64,000 nucleotides of DNA from Bog-473 sp963838835 (GTDB taxonomy: Bacteria > Actinomycetota > Acidimicrobiia > Acidimicrobiales > RAAP-2), in assembly GCA_963838835.1 (NCBI GenBank), contig CAWITA010000027.1:168968-232967 (forward strand). The letters run 5' to 3'. Shown here piece by piece: positions 25,377 to 34,462 of this stretch. The notes beneath the pieces were generated by a model. The model saw nothing but the letters and a program-made list of their open reading frames with translations. It ran no database searches and was not told the DNA's origin. The translations under genes and the position numbers were made by a program. The stretch's first letter is position 1, and every line of letters starts with the position of its first letter.

Positions 25377-26189
25377 TCAGTAGTGCATGGAGACGCCGCC
25401 ATTGGGACTGAGCAGCTGCCCGGTCACGAAGCTGCTGGCGTCGGAGGCGAGGTACAGCACGCAGTAAGCGATGTCCGACGTCATGCCGACGCGTCGCATG
25501 GGGGCGAAGCGGGCCATCGGCGACAGCACCGCCGCCTTGGCCTCTTCGTTCACGCTCCCATCGGGGTTGGTGTAGTAGCGCGCCGTCATGTCGGTCGGGA
25601 CGAAGCCTGGCGCAACCGTATTGACGCGTACGCCGTCGCCGCCGACCTCCACGGCCATCGACTTCGTCAGCTGGGCCACCCCTGCCTTGCTGATGGCGTA
25701 GGGCCCGATGCCGGGCGAGGGTGCGAGCACCGCCGCCGAGGACATGTTGATGATCGAGCCGCCGCGTTGCGCCACCATCACCTTCCCGGCGGCCTGACAG
25801 CCGAAGAGTACGCCCTTCAAGTTCACCGACAGGATGCGGTCGAACTCGTCGGGGTCGAGGTCGATGATGGAGCTGTCGATCATGATGCCGGCGATGTTGC
25901 ACATGATGTGCAACCCACCGTGGCGCGCCGCGATATGCCCCACGAGCGTCGCCGCCGCCCCGCGCCGTGACACGTCGAGTGGCGCGCTCTCCGCCTTTCC
26001 ACCCTGGCCGAGGATGGCGCTCGCGGTCTCGGCCGCCGTGCCGGCGTCGATGTCCGCACAGACCACGGTGGCGCCCGCCGCCGCCAGCACCTCGGAGGTG
26101 GTGCGACCGAGACCGCCGCCGGCACCGGTCACGAGGGCCACCCGGCCCGTCAGATCGAACGCGTCGTGCACACTCTGGGCGCTTTCCAC
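25377..26189 (-). CDS. SDR family oxidoreductase
   Basis: A 270-residue short-chain dehydrogenase. VTGAGGGLGRTTSEVL is the cofactor loop, VVCADIDAGTA ends strand 2 with Asp (NAD preference), CNIAGIMIDSS stands in for NNAG, and SSAAVLAPSPGIGPYAISKAG contains the catalytic Ser, Tyr and Lys (YAISK). GQLLSPNGGVSMHY is the C-terminus. It probably acts on a hydroxyacyl or sterol alcohol given the catabolic surroundings. It is convergent with the lipoprotein gene. Confidence 0.85.
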   Translation of the reverse strand: MESAQSVHDAFDLTGRVALVTGAGGGLGRTTSEVLAAAGATVVCADIDAGTAAETASAILGQGGKAESAPLDVSRRGAAATLVGHIAARHGGLHIMCNIAGIMIDSSIIDLDPDEFDRILSVNLKGVLFGCQAAGKVMVAQRGGSIINMSSAAVLAPSPGIGPYAISKAGVAQLTKSMAVEVGGDGVRVNTVAPGFVPTDMTARYYTNPDGSVNEEAKAAVLSPMARFAPMRRVGMTSDIAYCVLYLASDASSFVTGQLLSPNGGVSMHY

Positions 26190-26266
26190 GGCCGCACCTT
26201 ACGTGCCCGGCGCGCCGCGATCCGGCTGCTTCGTCCGCGCGCCTCGAGCGTCCCCGTCGCCGAGGT

Positions 26267-26284
26267 CACCATCTTCCGATGGTG
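26267..26284. terminator. Hairpin downstream of ogt
   Basis: CACCATC-TTCC-GATGGTG, 7-bp perfect arms and a 4-base loop, lies 15 bp past the ogt stop on its strand. It has no T-run, so it would be at most a weak or factor-assisted terminator between ogt and the SDR gene. Confidence 0.35.
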
Positions 26285-26298
26285 CGGCTGCTGCGGTG

Positions 26299-26781
26299 TT
26301 ACGCGGTCACACCCTCCACCGCGAGGAGGGCACGCTTGACCCTGAGCCCGCCGCCGTAGCCACCGATTCCGTTGCTCGCCAGTACGCGGTGACAGGGCAC
26401 GACGATCGGGATCGGGTTGCGCCCGTTGGCCTGGCCCACGGCCCGGGGACCGTTGGGTCGACCGACCCGGCGAGCCAGCTCGCCGTAGCTGATGGTCTGC
26501 CCGTAGGGGATGCGGGTCAGCTCGGCCCACACCTGGCGCTGGAACGGGGTGCCGTCGAGCTCCATCGGGAGGTCGAACTCGGTGCGCTCTCCGGCGAAGT
26601 ACTCCTCGAGCTGCGTCGCCGTTTCCTTGAGAACGGGCGGGACGTCGTCGACGTCGCGACGCCCGTGCCGTGTTTCGTTCGGGAGCCAGATGCCGACCAG
26701 CACGTCGCCGTCGCACTCGAGCACGAGGCGGCCGATCGGGGCGTCGACGGGCATGGTGGTGGTGGTGGTGGTGGTCGTCAT
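26299..26781 (-). CDS. ogt: Methylated-DNA--cysteine S-methyltransferase Ogt
   Basis: A 160-residue suicide methyltransferase that repairs O6-alkylguanine. VVPCHRV contains acceptor Cys130; TPFQRQVWAELTRIPYGQTISYGELA is the conserved DNA-binding core, visible as FQRQVW and IPYGQT, and RAVGQANGRNP carries the arginine finger region. The ATG overlaps the stop of the ada-alkA gene by 4 bp (ATGA), so the two are translated together, as alkA and ogt are neighbours in M. tuberculosis. Oddity: the N-terminus has eight threonines encoded by one ACG and seven ACC codons. Confidence 0.92.
   Translation of the reverse strand: MTTTTTTTTMPVDAPIGRLVLECDGDVLVGIWLPNETRHGRRDVDDVPPVLKETATQLEEYFAGERTEFDLPMELDGTPFQRQVWAELTRIPYGQTISYGELARRVGRPNGPRAVGQANGRNPIPIVVPCHRVLASNGIGGYGGGLRVKRALLAVEGVTA
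26755..26775 (-). repeat. Trinucleotide microsatellite in ogt
   Basis: Seven perfect GGT units on the plus strand (ACC on the coding strand) encode the poly-Thr N-terminus of Ogt. Unit gain or loss would change the protein by whole threonines without a frameshift, so it would tune rather than switch expression. Confidence 0.9.
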
Positions 26782-28338
26782 GCTGCACGTCCTTTCACGG
26801 GTTTGGTGGGGATCTGGGTGTCCAGAGGGGGAAGCGACCACAGGTGCACCATCGCGTAGCTGCGCCACGGTCGCCAACCCTCGCCGGTTGCGACGAGGCC
26901 CGCCGGATCCTCGGGCAGGCCAATGGCCCGCGCCGCCCGCCGGATGCCGAGATCGGTGGGCATGAAGGCGTCCGGGTCGCGCAGCGTGCGCATGGCGACG
27001 TACTCGGCCGTCCACGGGCCGATGCCTGGTAACCGGACCAGCGAACGGCGCAGCTCCGCCGGGTCGGCACCCGGGTCGATCACGACCTCGTCCCGCGTGA
27101 CCGCGTCGGCCAGCGCGACGAGAGCGCGTCGGCGCCCGGCCGGCATCGTGAAGGCGGTCGGGTTGCGCCGAGCCAGCCCGGCGAGCGCCGCCGGGGTGGG
27201 GAAGAGGTGCGTCAGTCCGCCGCTGGGTGCGGGCAACTGCTCGCCGGCCGCCCGTACCAGCCGTCCGGCCACCGTGCGGGCGCCGGGGACCGACACCTGT
27301 TGGCCGATGACGGCGCGTACGGCGAGCTCGAAGCCGTCGACGGCGCCGGGCACCCGGCGGCCCGGATCGCGCTCGACCAGGGGACCCAGACGAGCGTCGC
27401 CCCGGAGGGCCTCCCACACAGCGACGGGATCCGCGTCGAGGTCGAGCAATTGACGGCAGCGCGACACCGCGGTGGTGAGGTCGCGCAGGTCGGAGAGGAC
27501 CAGTTCGCCTTCCACGTAGGGCGGCCCGGTCGGCGACTCGGACGGGTCGCCGGCTGCGGGCGCGTTGAGGGTGACGACGGCATGCCCGTGTGGCAGGCGC
27601 AACGTGCGCGCGGTAGGAAGTGCCGTCGAGCGATTCCACCCCGGGCACAGCACGCGCGCCGAGGAACTCGAGCACCGACGCCGGGCTGAACGGCCGCCGG
27701 CAGGGGAGCCGCAGGCGGATGCCCGGTGGCGCGGCCTCGGGCGCGCCCGTGGCGGCGTGGCCGGCCCGAGCGGATCGCGTCGCCCGGGCCCGCAGGCCGC
27801 TCGGCGTGTCGGCAAAGATCTGGCGCACCGTGTCGTTGCACTGCCGCACGCTGGCGAAGCCGGCGGCGAAGGCGACATGGGCGACGGGCAGGTCGGTCGT
27901 CTCGAGCAGAATGCGTGCCGTCTGGCTGCGCTGGGCCCGCGCCAGGGCGAGCGGTCCCGTCCCGACCTCGGCGGTGATGAGACGGCTCAGCTGGCGGGTG
28001 CTGTAGCCGAGGCGCCGGGCCAACCCCTCGACCCCCTCGCGGTCGACGACGCCGTCACGGATGAGCCGCATGGCGCGGGCCACCACGTCGGCCCGGACGT
28101 TCCACTCGGGCGAGCCCGGGGTGGCGTCGGGCCGGCACCGCAAGCAGGCGCGAAAGCCGGCCTGTTGGGCGGCGGCGGCCGTCGGGTAGAAGCGAACGTT
28201 CTGGCGCTTCGGCGTGCGGGCCGGGCAGCTGGGCCGGCAGTAGATCCCAGTCGAGGTGACGGCGCAGAAGAACCAGCCGTCGAAGCGGGCGTCCTTGCTC
28301 TGCGCCGCCTGGTAGCAACGATCTGGGTCCTCGATCAC
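26778..28338 (-). CDS. alkA: Ada-AlkA fusion: adaptive response regulator/3-methyladenine glycosylase, frameshifted
   Basis: One gene in two frames. The N-terminal part is Ada-like: DARFDGWFFCAVTSTGIYC-RPSC with the zinc/acceptor cysteines and ACLRCRPD, then an AraC-type HTH (LARRLGYSTRQLSRLI ... FAAGFASVRQCNDTVRQIF). AlkA follows: the N domain begins IRLRLPCRRPFSPASVLEFLG; the frame breaks after GTSYR at 27606-27612, where one base too many in CGCGCGC shifts it. The AlkA body resumes as TLRLPHGHAVVTL, with FELAVRAVIGQQVSV and the HhH LPGIGPWTAEYVAMR and catalytic Asp in DPDAFMPTDLG. It excises alkylated bases and activates its own operon. Same fusion as Rv1317c. Confidence 0.88.
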
Positions 28339-28412
28339 GGGAGCCAGCCTGGCACGCCGACGGGAGGATTACTGGCGGGAATCGGACATGACCGTCAGTG
28401 GGGGGAATGTGT

Positions 28413-28441
28413 CACTCGACAAGCCCAACCACCGTCGAGTG
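28413..28441. repeat. Inverted repeat upstream of small genes
   Basis: CACTCGAC and GTCGAGTG form perfect 8-bp arms around a 13-base centre. The repeat lies between the ada-alkA start (28338) and the first small gene (28507) in a stretch with visibly lower GC. A TCAGATTCTGA palindrome follows at about 28444-28454. It could be operators for the small genes or for the Ada regulon. Confidence 0.5.
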
Positions 28442-28506
28442 AATCAGATTCTGACGAGGAACTATGACCGTTAGACTGAGAGCGCGCGAGCTATGGGAGC
28501 GATCCA

Positions 28507-28680
28507 ATGACAGAGTCAGCAACGGAAATGCGAGCTGCACTTGAGGACATCGATCAGCAACTCGGCTTAGTCGACCAGCGAACCGAGAGCGAGACGGATA
28601 TCAGCGTCGTCGTGCACGCTGTCCACAATCTCGTCCGCATCGTCGACAACCTCGTGATCAGTTTGGAAAAGACCGTTTAG
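28507..28680 (+). CDS. Small acidic protein, unknown (57 aa)
   Basis: ATG 28507 with GGGAG 9 bp upstream opens a 57-residue protein, MTESATEMRAALEDIDQQLG and onward, ending VRIVDNLVISLEKTV. It is predicted helical, with heptad-like leucine and valine spacing, so it may form a coiled coil. Not recognised. Base composition is lower in GC than in its neighbours, suggesting recent acquisition. It is followed after 10 bp by a second short gene. Confidence 0.5.
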   Translation: MTESATEMRAALEDIDQQLGLVDQRTESETDISVVVHAVHNLVRIVDNLVISLEKTV

Positions 28681-28690
28681 GCTGATTGGG

Positions 28691-28819
28691 ATGCCGCGCG
28701 ACGCCTTTGAGGGCTACGACGACCCGATCAACTCCGATGTGGATCCTGAAGAGGCCCTGAAGCTCGTCAAGGAGCCGGAGCCCGCTGAGGACGTGATCGA
28801 GCCGATCCTGGACGAGTAG
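28691..28819 (+). CDS. Small acidic protein, unknown (42 aa)
   Basis: ATG 28691 opens a 42-residue peptide rich in Asp, Glu and Pro (EGYDDPINSDVDPEEALKLV, ending EPILDE). It begins 10 bp after the preceding small gene, so the two are probably co-transcribed. No family is recognised. The strong acidity could mean a DNA mimic or a protein-binding partner, but nothing more can be said. The 222 bp that follow up to the acyl-CoA dehydrogenase stop show no gene. Confidence 0.4.
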   Translation: MPRDAFEGYDDPINSDVDPEEALKLVKEPEPAEDVIEPILDE

Positions 28820-29041
28820 GCGGATTCGCTTTTCTCGCCAGCCTCCTCCACCAAAGGCTCGACGCTTCGTCTTCGCTCAGCACATCTCGTTTCCTCAAGC
28901 TCCAACGTGCCGCAGATGGGGCCGATTTCTCATGAAAGCCTGCAACCGTGGCTTTGCACCATGTCTCGGCGGCGGTCATCCATCTCGGCAACGTGAGTGT
29001 TGACTCCGGGTGGGTGAAGTGTCGGCATTCGCGTCAGGGCT

Positions 29042-30148
29042 TCAGGCGGTCCGTCTGACCTGCGCCAGGACGAGGCGCCGATGGGCGGCAGCGTCACCCC
29101 AGGTGCGCGAGAGGGCCCAGGTCCGCTTCAAGAAGAAGTGGAGGTCGCATTCCCACGTGTAGCCGATGGCGCCGTGAACCTGGAGGGCCACTCGCGCCGC
29201 CAGCTCGGCCGCGTCGGACGCCATTGCCTTGGCCATCGATGCGTCGTGCGAGAGCGTCGGCTGCGCCGAAGCCAGCGACCAGGCGGCGCGGTAGGTGGCC
29301 GGCCGGGCGAACTCGAGCGCGACGCGCGCGTTGGCGAGGAGATGCTTGACGGCCTGGAAGCTGCCGATGGGCCGGCCGAACTGGTGGCGTTCCTTGGCGT
29401 AGGTCGCGGTCATGGCGAGCATCCGGTCGGACAGGCCAACGAGGAACGCCGCGGTACCGGCGGCGGCGCGGTCGGCCAGGAGCGCCGCCGCCGTCTCGGC
29501 CACTACGCCATAAGCCAAGAGCGTCTCGGAGGCGAGCGGCCACTGGACCGTCGAGAGGTCGCGCGACGAGCTGAGCGTCGGCGTGGCCAGCGCCGTGCAC
29601 GACGCCGCCGGGACCGCGTGCAGCTGCCAGCCCGACTCGGTGTCGCGACAGGCCAGGAGGAAAATGGAGGCGTCGCGGGCGCCGACGACGCGAGGCGTAC
29701 GGAGCGTGCCGTCCGCCGTCACCTCGGTGGGCGACGTGATCCCGGTGGGGGAGACGTCGATGCCCCCGACCGCGAAGCTGGCGTCATCCTCGACCAGCGC
29801 AGCGAGCGCAGCGGACGCCGCCAGGTCGGGGAGCAGCGCGGCCAGCGTCGGACCGGCGAGGGCCGCCGTCTCGAGCAGCGGCTCGGGCAGGCAGGCCCGC
29901 CCTGCTTCCTCGAGGACGCCCACCAGGTCGACGTCACTGAGACCCAGACCGTTGGCCGCTGCGGGCACGACGAGCGCCGGGGCCCCGAGCTCGGCCAGCA
30001 CGGCCCAGCGATTCTCGGACAACTCGGCGCGGGCGACTTCGTCGGCCAGTTCGAACGCACGCAGGGCGTCGACGCTGCATTCCGTGTCGAGCACGGTGCG
30101 GACGCCCTCACGCAGTGCCTCCTGGTCCTGGGAGAACGCGAAGTCCAT
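29042..30148 (-). CDS. Acyl-CoA dehydrogenase, short partner of pair
   Basis: A 368-residue acyl-CoA dehydrogenase. KERHQFGRPIGSFQAVKHLLANARV and QVHGAIGYTWECDLHFFLKR, seen as FGRPIG and HGAIGYTWE, define the family; the short length and divergent middle are as in the beta-type FadE partners. It follows its full-length partner by 19 bp. The two-gene unit is divergent from thiolase-DUF35-lipid-transfer thiolase, a grouping found in steroid side-chain and ring catabolism. Confidence 0.87.
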   Translation of the reverse strand: MDFAFSQDQEALREGVRTVLDTECSVDALRAFELADEVARAELSENRWAVLAELGAPALVVPAAANGLGLSDVDLVGVLEEAGRACLPEPLLETAALAGPTLAALLPDLAASAALAALVEDDASFAVGGIDVSPTGITSPTEVTADGTLRTPRVVGARDASIFLLACRDTESGWQLHAVPAASCTALATPTLSSSRDLSTVQWPLASETLLAYGVVAETAAALLADRAAAGTAAFLVGLSDRMLAMTATYAKERHQFGRPIGSFQAVKHLLANARVALEFARPATYRAAWSLASAQPTLSHDASMAKAMASDAAELAARVALQVHGAIGYTWECDLHFFLKRTWALSRTWGDAAAHRRLVLAQVRRTA

Positions 30149-30167
30149 GTCGGTCCGTGCTCCCCCT

Positions 30168-31316
30168 TCAGCCGCGCGGCAGCCCGAGCAGGCGCTCGGC
30201 TACCACGTTGCGCTGGATCTCGTTGGTCCCGGCGTAGATGGGCCCGGCCAATGAGAAGAGGTAGCCGTCGAGCCATTCGCCGGGCGCTCCGGCGTTGAGC
30301 AACTCCGCCTCGGGACCCAACAGGTCGAGGGCCGCGCTGTGGATGGCCACGTCGGTCTCGGACCAGAAGATCTTGTTCGCACTGGCCTCCGGCCCCACCG
30401 CGTCGCCGCGCGCGACCCTGGTGGCCGTCCAGTACGTGTGCAATTGGTAGGCCTCGGCGTCCATGTGGGCCTGCGCCACCGCGTCGACGGACGCAGCGGG
30501 GGCTCCGCGCTGGTCGAAGAGCCGGACGAGGTGGTCGGCGGCCTCGGTGTAGCGCGCCGGGCTGCGCAGCGAGAGGCCGCGTTCGGAGCCGGCCGTGGCC
30601 ATGGCGACCGACCACCCGGCGCCCACCTCGCCCAGAACCTGGTCCTCGGGGACCTCGACGTTGTCGAAGAAGATCTCGGCGAAGCCCGTCTCGCCGTCGA
30701 TCTGGGGGATGGGGCGCACGGTGAGGCCGGGCGAATCGATCGCGACGAGGAAGTAGGTCAGGCCGCGGTGACGTTCGGCTTCGTTGTCGGTGCGGAAGAT
30801 GCCGAAGCACCACTCGGCGAATGCACCGCGACTGGCCCACGTCTTCTGCCCGCTGAGCAGCCAGCCGTCGCCGGCGCTGTTGCGTACGGCGCGAGAGCGG
30901 ATACCGGCCAGGTCGCTGCCGGCGTCGGGCTCGGACCAGCCCTGGCACCAGATCTCCTCGGCGGACGCCATGGGCTTCAGGTAGCGTGCCTTTTGGGCTT
31001 TCGTCCCGTACTCGAGCATGGTGGGGCCGAGCAGGAAGATGCCGTTCTGACTCACCCGTTTGGGGGCACGGGCCCGGTAGTACTCCTCCTCGAAGATCAG
31101 CCACTCGAAGATCCCGAGGTCGCGCCCGCCGTACTCGGCCGGCCAGCTCACCACGGACCAGCGGTCCCTGAACATCGTCTGCTCCCAGGCCCGGTGCGCC
31201 TCGAAGCCGGCTGCCGTATCGAAAGAGGGGAGGGGGTCGGAGGGAACGTGCGACGCCAGCCAGGCCCGGGCCTCGGCACGGAAGGCTTCGTGCTCGGCGC
31301 TGAAGGTCAGGTCCAT
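30168..31316 (-). CDS. Acyl-CoA dehydrogenase, full-length partner
   Basis: A 382-residue acyl-CoA dehydrogenase starting at ATG 31316 (MDLTFSAEHEAFR). WCQGWSEPDAGSDLAGIRSRAVRN is the substrate segment, KTWASRGAFAEWCFGIFRTD follows, and GTNEIQRNVVAERLLGLPRG is the C-terminal motif. Probably half of a heterotetrameric enzyme with the next gene, comparable to ChsE- or IpdE-type enzymes of steroid degraders; which step it serves cannot be told. The divergent gap upstream holds a palindromic operator. Confidence 0.9.
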   Translation of the reverse strand: MDLTFSAEHEAFRAEARAWLASHVPSDPLPSFDTAAGFEAHRAWEQTMFRDRWSVVSWPAEYGGRDLGIFEWLIFEEEYYRARAPKRVSQNGIFLLGPTMLEYGTKAQKARYLKPMASAEEIWCQGWSEPDAGSDLAGIRSRAVRNSAGDGWLLSGQKTWASRGAFAEWCFGIFRTDNEAERHRGLTYFLVAIDSPGLTVRPIPQIDGETGFAEIFFDNVEVPEDQVLGEVGAGWSVAMATAGSERGLSLRSPARYTEAADHLVRLFDQRGAPAASVDAVAQAHMDAEAYQLHTYWTATRVARGDAVGPEASANKIFWSETDVAIHSAALDLLGPEAELLNAGAPGEWLDGYLFSLAGPIYAGTNEIQRNVVAERLLGLPRG

Positions 31317-31395
31317 GGAGAGCCGAATCTCGCACAGCGGCCTGCGCCTTGCCAAGATGGGCGCTGTGCGGCCGGCGCCGCGTCTGGCGCCCGAT

Positions 31396-31410
31396 CTGAT
31401 TCGGCGTCAG
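31396..31410. promoter_or_regulatory. CTGAY-N5-GTCAG palindrome, site 2
   Basis: CTGAT-TCGGC-GTCAG sits 12 bp upstream of the thiolase ATG and 79 bp upstream of the divergent acyl-CoA dehydrogenase start. Nine of ten half-site bases match site 1 and site 3; the right arm GCGTCAGA is identical to that of site 3 (38475). Confidence 0.65.
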
Positions 31411-31422
31411 AATTGGCCGGTC

Positions 31423-32601
31423 ATGCCCAACGCCGTGATCGTCGACGCCGTCCGGACGCCAGTTGGACGCCGTGGGGGGCGTCTGTCCGGCTGGCACGCC
31501 ACCGACCTCGCCGCCCAGCCCTTGGCCGCCCTCCTGGCTCGCAGCGACCTCGACCCTGCCCTCGTCGAGGACGTCGTCATGGGCTGCACCATGACCGTGG
31601 GGGAGCAGGCGATGAACATCGCCCGCAACGCGGCGTTGGCGGCGGGGTTCCCCGAATCGGTTCCCGGGACGACGGTCGACCGCCAGTGCGGCTCAGCCCA
31701 GCAGGCGATCCACTTCGCGGCTCAAGCGGTCATGGCCGGCGCGATGGACGTCGCTATCGGGGCCGGGGTGGAGTCGATGAGCCGCGTCCCCATCGGGTCG
31801 ACGACCGAGCCCGGCCCGGGCGAGCCTTACGGCCCTTTGTACCGGGAGCGCTTCGCACTCATCCACCAGGGCGAGTGCGCGGAGGAAATCGCCCGGCGCT
31901 GGAACATCTCGCGCCAGGAGATGGACGAGTTCGCATTGCGGTCGCACGGCCGGGCGGCCCAGGCCACGGACGAAGGCCGTTTCGCCAACGAGCTGGTGTC
32001 GCTCGAGGCCCGCGTCCACCCCGACGTGCCGGGGGGGGCCGAGGTGAGCGGGATGCTCGAGGCCGACGAAGGTGTCCGCAGGGACACGTCGCTCGAGAAG
32101 CTGACCGCGTTGAAGCCGGCCTTCTCGGAGGCGGGCACCGTGACGGCGGGGACCTCGTCGCAGATATCCGACGGGGCGGCGGCCGTCCTGATCATGAGCG
32201 AGGAGCGGGCGTCGTCGCTCGGGCTGCGTCCTCGAGCGCGCTTTCACACCTTCGCCGTGGCGGCCAACGACCCCCAGATCATGTTGACCGCGCCCATCCC
32301 GGCCACCAATCTCGTGTTGGCGAAGGCCAAGCTCTCGCTCGATGACATGGACGTGGTGGAGATCAACGAGGCCTTCGCCTCCGTCGTGTTGGCGTGGGAG
32401 CGCGAGTTCCGTCCCGACATGGAGAGGGTGAACCCCAACGGCGGGGCCATCGCCATCGGCCACCCGACCGGATGCTCGGGTGCCCGCATCATGGCGACGC
32501 TACTCAACGAGATGGAGCGCAGGGGTGCCCGCTACGGGCTCCAGACCATGTGCGAGGGCGGCGGACAGGCGAACGCGACCATCATCGAGCGGCTCGGGTG
32601 A
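31423..32601 (+). CDS. Thiolase (acetyl-CoA acetyltransferase, FadA-like)
   Basis: A 392-residue thiolase starting at ATG 31423 (MPNAVIVDAVRTPVGRRGG). VDRQCGSAQQAIHFAA contains the acyl-accepting Cys, NPNGGAIAIGHPTGCSGAR the His of GHP, and MCEGGGQANATIIE the second Cys with the CxG variant CEG. It cleaves a 3-ketoacyl-CoA with CoA. Position beside the ipd genes makes it a candidate for FadA5- or FadA6-like work in sterol degradation. Its stop overlaps the DUF35 start (TGATG). Confidence 0.9.
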   Translation: MPNAVIVDAVRTPVGRRGGRLSGWHATDLAAQPLAALLARSDLDPALVEDVVMGCTMTVGEQAMNIARNAALAAGFPESVPGTTVDRQCGSAQQAIHFAAQAVMAGAMDVAIGAGVESMSRVPIGSTTEPGPGEPYGPLYRERFALIHQGECAEEIARRWNISRQEMDEFALRSHGRAAQATDEGRFANELVSLEARVHPDVPGGAEVSGMLEADEGVRRDTSLEKLTALKPAFSEAGTVTAGTSSQISDGAAAVLIMSEERASSLGLRPRARFHTFAVAANDPQIMLTAPIPATNLVLAKAKLSLDDMDVVEINEAFASVVLAWEREFRPDMERVNPNGGAIAIGHPTGCSGARIMATLLNEMERRGARYGLQTMCEGGGQANATIIERLG

Positions 32602-33065
32602 TGACGGCCGCCAGTCGCCGGCCCGCAGTCGAGGGCTGGTTCACGGTGGGTGAAGACGGCGCCGCGCCGGCCCTGCTCGGGTCCCGCTGCGCGGAGTGCG
32701 GGACGTACGCCTTTCCCGCCGAGGCGAGCTTTTGTCGCAATCCCGACTGTGCCTCCACCTCGTTCGAAACCGAGGAGCTCTCCCGGCAGGGCCGCATCTG
32801 GTCGTACACCGACGCCCGTTACCAACCCCCACCCCCCTACGTGGCGGCCGATCCCTACGTCCCCTTCTGCCTGGTCGCCGTGGAGCTGGCTACGGAGAAG
32901 CTCGTGGTCATGGGCCAGGTCGTGGCCGGAGTGACGGTCGACGACTTGCACGTGGGTGACGAGGTCGAGTTGGTGATCGACACGCTCTACTCGGAGGACG
33001 GCTGCGACTACCTGGTGTGGAAGTGGAGGCCGCTCGGTGCCGGAACGGCCGGAGGGGAAGCCTGA
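32601..33065 (+). CDS. Zn-ribbon/OB-fold DUF35 protein (ChsH2-like partner)
   Basis: A 154-residue protein. SRCAECGTYAFPAEASFCRNPDC is the rubredoxin-like zinc ribbon, seen as CAECG and CRNPDC, followed by the OB fold (GRIWSYTDARYQPPPPYV). Such proteins are partners of thiolase-like enzymes: in steroid side-chain removal the DUF35 part of ChsH2 forms the aldolase with Ltp2. Here it stands alone, without a MaoC-type hydratase half. It is translationally coupled to the thiolase in front and precedes the lipid-transfer thiolase by 2 bp. Confidence 0.88.
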   Translation: MTAASRRPAVEGWFTVGEDGAAPALLGSRCAECGTYAFPAEASFCRNPDCASTSFETEELSRQGRIWSYTDARYQPPPPYVAADPYVPFCLVAVELATEKLVVMGQVVAGVTVDDLHVGDEVELVIDTLYSEDGCDYLVWKWRPLGAGTAGGEA

Positions 33066-33067
33066 CG

Positions 33068-34286
33068 ATGCCCGACGACAAGAAGGTGGCGGTGCTCGGC
33101 GCCGGCATGCACGAGTGGGGCAAGTGGGGACGCCCCTTCGTCGAGTACGGGCTCACCGCGGCACGCGACGCGCTCGCTGACGCCGGGCTGGGTTGGCGTG
33201 ACATGCAGCTCGTCTCGGGGGCCGACACCATCCGCAACGGGTATCCGGGGTTCGTCTCTGGCGCGACGTTTGCTCAGGCGCTCGGCTGGACCGGGGCGCG
33301 GGTCTCGAGCGTCTACGCCGCATGCGCCTCGGGCGCCGTGGCCATCGCCAACGCGCGGGCACAGATCCTGGCCGGACTGTGCGACGTCGCACTGGTGGTC
33401 GGCGCCGACACGACGCCGAAGGGTTTCTTCGCCCCAGTGGGGGGCGAGCGCAAGGACGACCCGGACTGGCTGCGTTTCCATCTCATGGGCGCGACCAACC
33501 CGACCTACTTCGCTCTGTACGCCGCGCCGGCGCATGGACCGCTTCGGCGCGACGGAGGAGGACTTCGCACAGGTCAAGGTCAAGAACGCGCGCCACGGGT
33601 TGTCCAATCCCTACGCGCGCTATCGCCAGGAGGTCACCGTCGACGAGGTGCTGGCCTCGCCCATGGTCGCCGACCCCCTTCGCCTCCTCGAGATCTGTGC
33701 CACGTCCGACGGCGGGGCGGCGCTCGTCCTCTCAAGCATGGAGTTCGCCCGCCGCCACGCCGGCACCGGGCCGCTGGTGACGATCGACGCCGTGTCGACC
33801 GTCACCCCCAGCTTTCCCAACACCGTGATTGAGATGCCGAACTTCTCGACCGATTCGGCCGCTGCCTTCGAAGGGGTCGCCGAGGCGGGATCGGCCAGCG
33901 CCGGGTTCCGGTCCTCGATTGCCACCGCCGCCTACGCCGAGGCCAGCATCGGCCCCGAGGACGTCAGCCTGGCCGAGGTCTACGACCTCTCCGCCGCGCT
34001 GGAGTTGGACTGGTATGAGGACATCGGCCTGTGTGGTGAGGGTGAGGCAGAGAAGCTCCTGCGCGACGGCGTCACCGCGCTCGGAGGCCGGGTGCCGGTC
34101 AACCCGTCGGGCGGTCTCTCGTGCTTCGGAGAGGCCATCCCGGCGCAGGCGATCGCCCAGGTCTGCGAGTGCGTCTGGCAACTCCGCGGCACCGCCGCCG
34201 GGCACCAGGTGGAGGGAGCCACAGTGGCCGTCACCGCTAATCAAGGTTTGTTCGGGCACGGGTCCTCGGTTCTCCTCAGCCGCTGA
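33068..34286 (+). CDS. Lipid-transfer-type thiolase (Ltp-like), frameshifted
   Basis: Starts at ATG 33068 (MPDDKKVAVLGAGMHEWGK). SSVYAACASGAVAIANA holds the nucleophilic Cys; GGLSCFGEAIPAQAIAQ and NQGLFGHGSS are typical of the SCP2/Ltp branch. The frame breaks at ALYA: dropping G33524 restores RRRMDRFGATEEDFAQVKVKN and the rest to 34286, about 405 aa, the normal length. With DUF35 it could act as a retro-aldolase or thiolase on a branched CoA ester. One extra base is a likely sequence error. Confidence 0.85.
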
Positions 34287-34462
34287 AACCCTGGTGGCGA
34301 GCGAGTTCGGACCGGAGTGCCCGCATCGTGTGTGATCCCAGCAGATTCGGGTATTGGGTTGGGCGACGTCAATCGCGGACACGGCCTGTTTAGGCTTTGG
34401 ACGCGTGAGTCGTCTAATTCGGGGTCGGCGCGGAACGACGCCGTGATTGGAGGAACCATTGC

